A DNA stretch of 64,000 nucleotides, taken from the NCBI GenBank assembly GCA_904066235.2, contig CAJFCV020000002.1, forward strand, positions 8,618,001 through 8,682,000. The letters run 5' to 3'. Under the pieces are notes generated by a model. The model was not told where the DNA came from. It was given only the letters and a program-made list of their open reading frames with translations, and did not search any database. The DNA is from Bursaphelenchus xylophilus. Lineage: Eukaryota > Nematoda > Chromadorea > Rhabditida > Aphelenchoididae. Below are positions 23,955-33,962 of this stretch, one piece after another. The first letter of the stretch is position 1, and every line of letters begins with the position of its first letter. The translations under genes and the position numbers were made by a program.

Positions 23955-24090
23955 AAAAAATTTATATCAAATTAAAGCTGAGACACCCCATTTCTTGTCC
24001 ACCAAACATTGCCCGCCTAAATTCACAGGGGCGCCTGTACTGACCCTTAACATTTTCGTTCCAAATTTTGGAGTTTCGAGTGGCCCAGGG
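23955..24090. repeat. Direct repeat R, copy 2
   Basis: Same orientation as copy 1, about 900 bases further on. It ends gagtggcccagggcag, so the terminal part differs from copy 1. Confidence 0.7.
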
Positions 24091-24159
24091 CAGTTTCTTC
24101 GTTAGAAATGAGGCTGAAAATTTTTATAAACAAGCTGTCAAAAAATTGTCGATATTTCA

Positions 24160-24290
24160 CAAACTTTTGGACTAAAAATCTCCGTTGTTTCTGCAAAGCG
24201 CGGGCTAGAAATCTCGCATTTATCTTATAGGTATTTAACTTAAATTTGTTAAAATTTTCATCAAGATCTGAGAATCCTCTTCAGCGCTTT
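24160..24290. repeat. Decayed MITE-A fragment
   Basis: Carries the gttgtttctgcaaagcgcgg segment, then ctagaaatctcgcatttatc, and catcaagatctgag near the end, as in the terminal third of MITE-A, with many substitutions and no clear terminus. Confidence 0.6.
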
Positions 24291-24299
24291 CTCTATAGC

Positions 24300-25440
24300 A
24301 GAGTAATTTTTTTATCACGTTTCTTTCGTATTTAATCATGTTTTTTTTTCAAATTTTTGATTTGTTTTTCCAAAGATTCACTCCTCGAATTTGCGACGCA
24401 ATTCGTTTTATGAATACCGGATTTTCGTTTATCCAAACCACTTTCTTCTTTTCGTTTTCATCGAACATCTTATTGCTGTTTGATGACTCCAAATTATACG
24501 TCAAGGTTACGTTTTTATTCGACTTCTTTTATTGGCTTTTGACCCTAATCTTGATAAGTCGCATAATGTCGTAAATCCGCTTGCGCTGAGGAGCAAGTTG
24601 AGCCCATTAACCGGCGGAATGACATGGTCTCGCTTTTGCAATTTTCATCATTTTACTCTTCTCGAAATGAGGTTTGAACAAGGTATAATAGATTGGGGGA
24701 CAGGTGGTTGAATGGAATGATTTGCTCATTATATTCGATGTTGAAGAGTTCTTGTCTTGTAAGAACTTTTTTTTACGATTTTTTGAGTCCTTGAAAGAAA
24801 ATGACAACGAAAATAATCTAACTCTTGGTATTAAACTCTCAAATCAATCAACCCTCTCCGTAAGAGGTCAAAAAAATTTGTTCGTTATAGAAGGTCTTTG
24901 TTGTATAGGGAATTTTGATGCCTTCCCTGTAAACCCCCCGTCTTTCCAATAATTTTTACCGTGCCCTCGCCATCCTCTTTTGACGTGCGCCATTTCCTCC
25001 CAACCTTGTACGCACCCATCCCATTCTTGTTGACCATCAATGGAATCGCGCTGTATTTGTTTCAGTGCTCCGAGGAACAGGAGAAAGTAATGTCGCGTCG
25101 CTTTTAATGACTCGAGCGTTTATTATATCGTTTCTCATAAGTTTCCCCCTTGTTCCGGAACACCATTTCTTCGCTGTTTCTTTGAGGAGGAGAAGCGAAG
25201 AAAGGAAGGGGCAGTTCAACAATGTTTTTCCTATTTTTTTGTAAGCGTGGAAAAGAAACAAAAAAGAATTTGGAGAGAAAATGAAAAAATCTTTGTATTT
25301 TACCCTAAAAACATACCCTGAGGGCAATTTTCACAAACATTATTTTTTTGACACTGTTTGTCGTCATTTTTGTCTATATTTTTTCGTGTAGCAATTTAAT
25401 TTTTTTTCAATTTTATCCTTACTTTTTTCAAATTAAAGTT
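24300..25440. other. AT-rich region upstream of the DOMON gene
   Basis: Hydrophobic open frames (for example 24338-24574) reflect the T-rich composition; they have no splice pairs or recognised motifs. The 60-odd bases before 25505 probably hold the promoter or a trans-splice acceptor of the DOMON gene, but no specific element is clear. Confidence 0.4.
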
Positions 25441-25504
25441 CCAGAATCATCAACAGAAGTGGCTGGGAAAAGTAGATCGAATTTTCAATTAGGGTACTCG
25501 CGCT

Positions 25505-28500
25505 ATGGCTCATCTGCTGGCGAAAGCCATTCTATCTTTGAGCCTATTCGGCCTGCTGAACGCTGAGTCGTCGCTGACGGTTTGGCTGATCCAACCAGCC
25601 TCACGGCTACGAGAACATGATGCAAATGCGACACGCCTAACAGAGGTCAAGTGTCCCATTCCAAGGAGTGATAAGGGTGGGTTTTTTAAAGAATAATTGA
25701 GAGGGAAAGAATAAACAGTGGGGGACCTTATCCAGTGGCAAAAAACGTACCATTTTGCATCCAGGAAGTATCAAAAAATATAGCAAAACACCTCCCTCTC
25801 CAAGTGAAAAAATCCAATTTCAAAAACGCACACTTTCTCTCACAAAAAGAGAGAGCGCGCTTTTGAATTCGGAGTTTTTTTACTTGGAGATGGATGCATT
25901 TTCCCACATTTTTTGATACTTTCCAGATGTAAAATGACACGTTTTTTTGCCACAGGATCAAGTCCGTCACTGTAGATTAATTCTGAAATCAATTTGGCTA
26001 AAGTAAAGAGCTTTTCGGAAGCTTTCAAGGCATTTCAAGGCTTTATTTTGGCCTTTTATAAACTTCGATAAGTCGGCATTGCATTGTCAGTACTTCGTTT
26101 GCGGTCTATGACATAATTTCAACTACTTTTTCAGACCCCATAACAACTTTGGCGGCCGGAGGAATCGTTGAGATCAGTTGGGAGAACCCATCCAAACTGC
26201 ATGGAGAATCGAGGTTTGAAATTCTCAGCGGAGAAGAGATCATTCAACGAATCGTCGTTGATAATTCCCCACCCGCGTTGAAGGGCAATCGCTCAATTAA
26301 GAGCGTCAAATTGCCAGACTTTGAATGTAAAGGATGCACCTTGCGGCTGACTCAATTCACGGATTCTAGCGATGTTCAAGTCATTTCTTGTGCTGACATT
26401 GACTTGTTGCCGCTGGCTAGTAATGACAATTCCACTGGTAAGTAAAAACGGTGATTTGGGGTAAGTAATGGTCGGCTTTTTTGTAGAATGCACAACTGAT
26501 GAGCAATGTGGTAAAGAGGGGTCGTGCGAAGCCAATGTCTGCTATTGTGCGATCGGAAAGTTCGGAAGGAATTGCGAAAGATGTAAGTGCAAAACAGTAT
26601 CTTGAATCAAATAACGCCGAACTCGACAATTTTTTCTTTTATAATCAAAAATAATTTCAGCCTCAAGTCTCAAGGTCCTCTCCAAGGATCTCAAGTTTAA
26701 AACTCTTCCCACCGACAACAAGAAGATGAACGAAGTGAGCTGGAGATACGATGACAAGAACGAGGAACTCGAAATGGTCGTGGAAATGACCGCGGACTCC
26801 TGGGTTGCCTTAGGGCTGAAAAACAAGGAAGCTGCGAACAAATGTAGTGCCACTGTTGATAAGAGTTTCAAGGACAATACTCTGACCGATGATTCTTTGG
26901 GCAATACGATCGCGCCAGTTTTGAATATCAAAAAATTGGATGAAAATGAAAAGCCGAAGGAGAAACCCGTTAATGGTAAGAGGTTTATTGAGATTTTGGG
27001 GTTTTAAATTACATTTGAGGTGGCTAAATTCAAGTTAACACCTACAATATTAATTTTCAGGCAAATGCGGGGCGAATCAAGTCTACAGCGAATGCCCCGA
27101 GTTCTCCAGAGAATGCGAGCCAAGTTGCGAATGGACCTTGTTCCCGGAGTCTGTCCCAACCTGTCCCAGAACTTGCGGAGAGCCAAGATGCATATGTGCT
27201 GAGGGATTTGTTAGAGTCAGCGCGGAGTCCGATGAATGCAAACCTTTCGATTTCTGCGCTCAAGTTCAGGTGAGAAAGGGTCTTTTAACCAAAAATTTCA
27301 AAGGGAAATTATGTGGGTTTTTCCAGGGGCCAATGCGCTAACTGAAAGTTTGCTGAAAGTTAGCTGAAAATGGTAGGGCGCATCTCGGAAACAACGTTTC
27401 GCAGCTCGCCGGAGCTAAGTTTCAGTTTTTTTTCCGAGCTGCGCCCAAGACGCGAGCTGCGCCCGTGCAAGTTCTCCGAGCCGCGCCCTATGATTTCCAG
27501 CAAACTTTCATTTAGGGCATTGGCCCCCGAAAACAATGCCAAGAATTTCTTGACGTCCAAAACAATCCGGCTAGGACGTTTTTTTTAATGAAAATATCCA
27601 AAATCAATAAATAAGCTCTTCTGAATTTCGTTTTCAGGTTGGGCAAGGTCAATGCAAGCACAATGAGACCTGGGCCAAATGTGGAACGGCCTGTGAGCCG
27701 TCTTGTGAGACTATGTACAACACTGACCCGTGCACTTCCACTTGCAAAGAAGCTCAATGCACTTGCGCCGATAATTACGTCCGTTTCAACGGGGAATGCA
27801 TTTTCTGGGGAGATTGTCCAAGTAAGCCTCTTAAAAGTTGATTTTTGCTGTTATTCGAGTATACTCTTATCCTTACATCCATGACCTTTTTCAGATCTCG
27901 AGGAAAAACATTTGATCCCCGCAGAGCCTGTTCCTTCCACAACTCCAAATGCTCTTTCAACAGTATCATCTTCTGTTTCCAAGGTTGAGAAGAAATGCGC
28001 CGTCAATGAGACTTGGAATGAGTGTGGACGCATTTGCGAGGCCGATTGTGTCTCCATCTTCACTCGAGAGGAATGTCAAGCCTGTTCCAACCCGGAATGT
28101 TCTTGTCAACAGGTAAGCCTTACTTTATTTCTTGTATTGGTGGACAGTTGCGAAGTTCAAATCTAATCCGTTGTTTTTTCAGGGATTCGCCCGTTCTAAT
28201 GGCGTCTGTGTCTATTGGGGAGACTGTCCATTGGAAGGAAATCTTGCCGAGAACTCCAACCTCCTATCCACTTCGTCCGCTCCTCAGCCCCCGAACACTC
28301 AGTCTGGCCCGGCTGTTTCTCCCGAACTCGTCGTTGAACTTCCTCCCGCCGATCCGGAGATGCTCTGCTTCGGCGAATTCTCGTATCCCAGTAAATGCGA
28401 GGGCGACAAGTGCAGTTATCGGCTGTCCTGGGCCTACATCCCCGAAAAGGATAACATTGAGTTTTCGTTGGAAACAAGGCTGATTGGCAATGGATGGAGT

Positions 28501-31500
28501 GGCGTGGGATTCAGCAAGGTCGGCAATATGCAGGATGCTGATTTCTTGTTGGTCAAATCGGATGGGAAACAGATTTCTGTCCACAACATGCACACTGATG
28601 GCTACAGTAAGCCGGATCTTTTACTGAAGAAATTATAAGGGCCTTTCACGTCAATCCAAAATAGAAGAAAAAATTTCCCGCCCCTTTTTGGTGATTCGTT
28701 CAAAACGAAATGTCACAATCCGATAAAACGCATTTTCTTATCTTCTTTCTTTTCGAGAAAAAGCATTTATTTCGGGCGAGAAAAAGTGTCGATAATTTCA
28801 ATTTCGTCTCTCTTTTTTAAAAATCAATGAAAACGATACGAAGTTTCGAAACGGTTCAGGAAATGCGCTGGATTGACGTGAGCCATTTATTTGCCTGACC
28901 CATCTTATTTTTAATTGTAATATTTTCCAGATCCTCCATTGGAAGACAAACTAAAAAATGTCGAATCAGCAGCTGCAACCCACGCTGACGGAGTCCTGAA
29001 GGCCTCATTCTCACGGAAACGCGCCAGCTCGAATGATGAAGACGTTGCGTTCGGAAACTCGGATGAACAATGCTATTACTTCTTGTTCCCGGTTGGCGGC
29101 GGAAACTTGACTGATGTAAGTTTTTTTTGTTGATTTTTTGGAGCATTAAACAGAATTTTTTTTGTTTTTTGAAATTTTTGTTTTTTTCAGGAGGGAGGTC
29201 TGGCTTATCATTCGGTGACTCCATTGGTCTCGGCGAAGAAGGTTTGCATCAGAAGTTGCGTTGGGCAGACTGTGGAGGAGGTTGCGACACCAGCTCAGAG
29301 CTTACGTAAGTTTAGAGAGGTGGGGAAAGGAGGTCCAGGAAACGAAGCCGTTAATTTGAACTTTTCCCAAATAAATTGTCCAAGACTTTATCAAAAATTA
29401 GAAATTAATCGCATCCTATTCCAGCCCTCTACTCCTGCCAAAACGAATACCGCTACCCAAGCAACTGCACCGACGCTGACTGCGAATACGTCGCGAAATG
29501 GGATTACATTCCCAAAGACAAATCGGTGCAATTCGAAATTTCGGCGAAAGGAATCGGCCGCTGGACCGGGATTGGGCTCTCTCGCGATGGGCAGATGACC
29601 AACTCGGACATTGTGACTGGCTGGTACTTCAACAAGAAGGCCTATGTTACGGACAGATTCGCGTATGGGCGACAGAGCCCGGCTATTGATCCGGCCGACC
29701 GTCAGGACTTGTACAATATCAGCGGAAAAGTGGTGGATGATGTGCAGGTAGGAGGGGCGGATTTTTGGAGATAAAAATTTTTATTGCTATTTTGGCATGC
29801 AGTAAATAAAAAGTTTCAAAAAAAAATACGGAATTTCGAGATTTTTCTATACCTACCGAAATTTCAGACCATTTCCTTCCAACGAAAACTCGTCACCGCC
29901 GACAAAAAGACCGACTTCCCGCTGGACAAGTGCTATTATTTCGTGTTCCCAGTTGGCGGTGGCCGTATCCTAGCCCAAACCAACAGCCAATACGAGAATC
30001 CCAAGACGCCGATCGCCTATCATGATCGGCAGGCACCGGAACGATCAGCTGTGCCCGTCTGTATCTGCGAAAATAACCAGCCAATCGGAGAGACGCCAGC
30101 CCCGCCTCAAGTTAGAAGACGACGCCAGACAGAGCAGAGTGCCGGGGAATTGGGAAAATTGTTGAAAGCTGCGGATAAGAAGGGAGTCAACAACGGTGAG
30201 CGGCATTTTTGGCTGAACTGATTGATTTTGAAGGGCTTTTCATAGTTTGCTTTGCTTTTTCAGAAGATCCATTTGCCTGCGCGGACGTCGCTCTGATCGA
30301 AGTCTCCAAGAATTACAAACTCCGAGTGTTCGACGGCTTCGCCTTGTCCACAGCCAATCTTCATTCCGACGAAACTTTCGGTGGCTCTCAGTCCTTTGTC
30401 GATGTCGCTGTTGTCCCATCCGACAAGAAAGATACAGCCAAGATTGTCATCAAGAGGAAGGTCAAGTGTAAGTGCCACTTTTTCCTCGGATTTTATGTTT
30501 TCTGAATTTTAGCTGAAGATATCAGCGATTTCACATTGAGCGACGAGCCTGGAACCTTTGTGGTGGCCTCCGGAAAAGGTGGAACAACCTTGCCTGAGGC
30601 ATCGTTTGTTCAGTCATTCCCAGTGAACTTCTTGAGTGAGTTTGTCGTTGAGTCGGTCAATAAATTTTGTTAACTTTAGAGCCGAATGAAGTGCTCAGCA
30701 CACCATCCAAACCTACGACTACGTCTTCTTCGACCACAACCACAACTTCCAAACCAGAACCCACAACGGTTGAGGAGACGTCCACCGAAGCTCCCACAAC
30801 AACTCCCAAGCCAACAACCAAGACTACTAAGGCAACAACCACGACTGAAGCCACGACGGTCCCAACGACCACCGAAGGCCCGACGGACTCTCCGTTCGAA
30901 GCCACGGGTCTGCCAGACGTCGAGGAGAAGAAGCTCACTGCCGCAACTGAAGCCACGACCACAGAAAAGGTCGAGCTCTCCCTGCCTTCAGAGAGCTGGT
31001 TCGGCGATTCGGGCGATGCGAACTGCGCTTCGGTCTACTCGTATCCCAAGGGTTGCACCAACAATTGCAAATTCTCGGCGGAATGGGCGCTGAATGAGGA
31101 CAAGAACGCGTTCAAGTTCACGCTTCACGCTCATCTGAAGCCCGCCGAATATACGAGCATTGGATTCACAAAAGACGGAGCCATGGCTGATATGGATGCA
31201 GTTATTGTGTCGGTATTGGATGATGGAAGAGTGAATGTGTCCGATCAATTCAGTCCATCGTATGGCCGGCCGAGAGTCGACAAAAAGCAGGATTTGAGGT
31301 TAGGAAATGCCAAATTTCCAATTGGAAAACACGCAACCACGTTAGACATGGCTCGTCGGCCGGCCCGGGCCGAAAATCTCGGCCCGGCCCGTCGGCCTGA
31401 AGGGTTCCGGTCGGCCCGTTTCAAATTTTCCGTCGGCCCATTGAAACGGAAGTCTCCCTAAGTCTAACACCTTACGACCAAATTTTTTTTCTATCATCAT

Positions 31501-33694
31501 GTAAATGGATAAATACTGTGTTCCATAGCTATCTAAAAACAAAAATACCTTTAAAAAAACAATTGAGTCTTGACATTTCGTTTATTTTCATTATCAAACC
31601 CAATTTTCGCTTCGAGATTCTGAATTTTAACTATTTCGGGCCGGGCCGAACTTTCGGCCCGGGCCGGCCCGGCCCGGGAGCCATGTCTAAACCACGTCCA
31701 AAATAGAAGAAAAAATTTCCCGCTCGTTTTTGGTGATTCGTTCAAAACGAAATGTCACTATCCGATAAAACGCATTTTCTTATCTTTCTTCTTTCTTTTC
31801 GAGAAAAAGCAATTATTTCAGGCGACAAAAGTTCCGATAGTTTCGCGACATTTCGTCTCTCTTTTAAATCAATGAAAAGGATACGAAGTGAACCGGATTA
31901 AAATGCTGTTTTCAGAGATGTAACTGCAAAGTACGTGGATGGCCATTTGTTAGCGTCGTTTGTGCGCGACCTCAAAACAGCCGACACCGATGACGACCAC
32001 GATCTCAACGACTGTCATTACTTTGTCTTTGTCCATCAAGGAGGCGCGTTGGAAGCCGGATCCGGCGAAATCCGAAAGCACAGAGAGACCCCGGACAGGT
32101 CGAAGACTCGCGTCTGCCCCAGCAAGTGTGGAGCACCGGCGGAGACCACTAGCAAAGCGCCCGAACCCACAACAGTGGCCAAGGTCGAGGTGGCGGACGT
32201 TGATTTCAATCCCCGGCCGGAAATCGAGTTGATGCCGGCCAAGGAGAAGTCGTTCGATACGGCGTTGAGGATCATGAACAGGGATTATCAACTGGAAATG
32301 GCACGACTTCACAGCGACAGTGCGGTCGCATTGACAAAGGATATCACGCAATATGTAAGTAATTTGAAGTTAACTCTATGTAAAACAAATCGTAAGCGAC
32401 CAAAAATTATTCGTTATAGTGAGGTTTTGTTGTACAGAGGTTTAGAGTTTCATTTAGATATAAAAATAACTCTTGGTATGTTCAAATTTTTTTGTTTTAA
32501 ACAGGTTTTGTTATATGAGAGTTCTTTTATCCTCTGAAATTTTGATTTTCAGCTAAAACCCATTGTGGAGAAACGCTGGAAATCCCTGGAATCATTCAAC
32601 GTCACCAACTACGCCTACTCTACCTCAGCTTCGATCGGAGTCACCGAAGCCGACGGCGGTGACAAGTCTTCGATTCTGGCGCTGGTTCGAATGAAATTCG
32701 GCGGAGGAAAAGACACTCCATCGGCCGATGAGCTCCGCTCCTACATCCAAGAAGCGGTTGTGAACGCCGACTCCCCCAGCCTTGTTATTGACCCGCAGGC
32801 TGTTCAAGTCATTTTGGCCGACAAAAGTAGGTGGTCCACTTGGGGAAATTAATGCAATTTTAGGGACGGACGAACGATGGGGACCGCTGAAGAATATTCG
32901 AAATATTGCAATTATTGCCGCGATTATTTTGGCCACCATCGCCGTGATCTCATTGTTCATCTGTTGCACTTGCTTTAGGAGAAGAAAGGTTCATGTAAGT
33001 CGAGATTTTAAGGTGTTGTGGAGCCTCAAAGGCCTCCACAATTCCCAGACAAATTAGCATAAACTGACTCATATAAAAGCAACGTATCGTCACCAATTAC
33101 ATAAAAATAATCTCATTTTCTCTTTTCTTTGTGTGCGGTGTCGATAAAACCCTATTCTAACTTGTGTCTATTCTCAATCCCTATCTACGTTGATCATTCA
33201 TTACAGAGGTATCAGATGTAATATTTCAACTGTAAAATAAAGGTTTCTGAACGACTTCTTTTCAGTCAGAACCCCTTTCCTTTGGACCTCCATCCTCGGC
33301 TGCGTATCAGCCATACACCGCCAACTACGCCTCGAACCTGGGTGCCGCCTCAACCGCCACCTTCGACAGTCAGAAGGGCACTGAAGTCAGCAAACTCAGC
33401 GGTCTACAACAGCATCCCGGGACGCTGATTCGTCGCTCAGAATCTCAACACAGCGACGTGCCGAAGGGAATCGGCGAAGCCACCTATCAGGAGTGGTATC
33501 ACAAAGTCGCGTCCAAAGAGACGCCCGCCCATCATCAGGAGAGTGTCTACCAGACTCCTCCGGCCAGATTGGCGATCACGAATGGCGGACCGTCGCCGGT
33601 CTACGTCAGCTACCCCTCGGAACAGCCCGCCGGCTACTACACGATGACTCCCGACGCCCGAATGCCTCCTCCCTCGTATTACCGGCATTACTGA
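25505..33694 (+). CDS. Large DOMON/TIL/SEA-like type I membrane protein
   Basis: Nineteen exons whose phases all join to 1696 codons before the stop. Residues 1-20 are a signal peptide (MAHLLAKAILSLSLFGLLNA). Then come a beta-rich domain ending CKGCTLRLTQ and SCADIDL; an EGF-like module (ECTTDEQCGKEGSCEANVCY); a divergent DOMON-like exon (26661-26975); three TIL Cys-rich modules (exons 5-8, each ending in a C......C pair such as CIFWGDC); and three DOMON units (exons 8-9, 11-12, 15-16) with C-lobes CYYFLFPVGG, CYYFVFPVGG and CHYFVFVHQGG. A Thr/Pro-rich mucin-like linker (30700-30900) precedes the last DOMON. An SEA-like segment (exon 17), a membrane helix (IAIIAAIILATIAVISLFIC) and a 150-residue Tyr/Pro-rich cytosolic tail follow. 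DOMON domains bind haem or sugars and TIL modules often inhibit peptidases. A cell-surface or matrix role is inferred. The introns carry four mobile or repeated elements. Confidence 0.88.
25716..25973. repeat. MITE-B copy 5
   Basis: Palindromic copy in intron 1 of the DOMON gene; left end cagtgggggaccttatcc, right end gtccgtcactgta, with the usual ggcaaaaaacgtaccatttt arm. Confidence 0.9.
27326..27528. repeat. MITE-F: GC-rich foldback in intron 5
   Basis: About 200 bp bounded by 30-bp inverted repeats (ggggccaatgcgctaactga and its near complement, three mismatches). The interior is unusually GC-rich and contains gagctgcgccc twice and a third related copy. No clear target duplication. Only one copy is seen in the window. 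Confidence 0.7.
28655..28844. repeat. Shared intron sequence, copy 1
   Basis: About 190 bp in intron 8 of the DOMON gene, starting tccaaaatagaagaaaaaat and ending gatacgaagt. It is nearly identical to 31697-31889 in intron 15, in the same orientation. It contains the palindrome ttcgttcaaaacgaa. No terminal inverted repeats are evident. Confidence 0.8.
31343..31689. mobile_element. hAT-type MITE in intron 15 of the DOMON gene
   Basis: 347 bp with inverted ends tagacatggctc and gagccatgtcta and long GC-rich subterminal palindromes of ggcccggccc type. It is flanked by a perfect 8-bp target duplication, aaccacgt, at 31335-31342 and 31690-31697. An 8-bp duplication and TAG-like ends are typical of hAT elements. 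No transposase is encoded. It landed exactly at the left edge of the shared intron sequence. Confidence 0.88.
31697..31889. repeat. Shared intron sequence, copy 2
   Basis: Near-identical to 28655-28844. It lies 26 bases before the acceptor of exon 16, whereas copy 1 lies 86 bases before the acceptor of exon 9. Both introns interrupt DOMON units but at positions about ten residues apart. Confidence 0.8.
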
Positions 33695-33962
33695 AGACAG
33701 TTTATTGATCATTATCCTACGCTGTTGCCCTCCACTTTCTAAGAGACGCTCAAATAATCTTTCGTTTATTGCTATTTCGATTCGATTCTAAAATCCATCT
33801 CAATTGTATCCAAGATATAATATAATATTTTATTTTCTAATCATTCCAAAGGTGTCTATGCAGAATTTTTATATCAAAGATAAGGCTGTAATTATTAATA
33901 AATATAACTCAAGATTTTTTCGCCTACAATTGAAAGTTGTCGCCTATTATTAAATAAAAAAA

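Noticed and set aside
24338..24952. A hydrophobic protein from two adjacent frames
   Set aside because: T-rich DNA encodes Phe, Leu and Ile runs by chance; no acceptor-donor pairs link the frames.
28655..31889. Intron repeats as terminal repeats of an LTR retroelement spanning 28.6-31.9 kb
   Set aside because: The DNA between them is DOMON exons in frame, with no reverse transcriptase, primer-binding site or polypurine tract.
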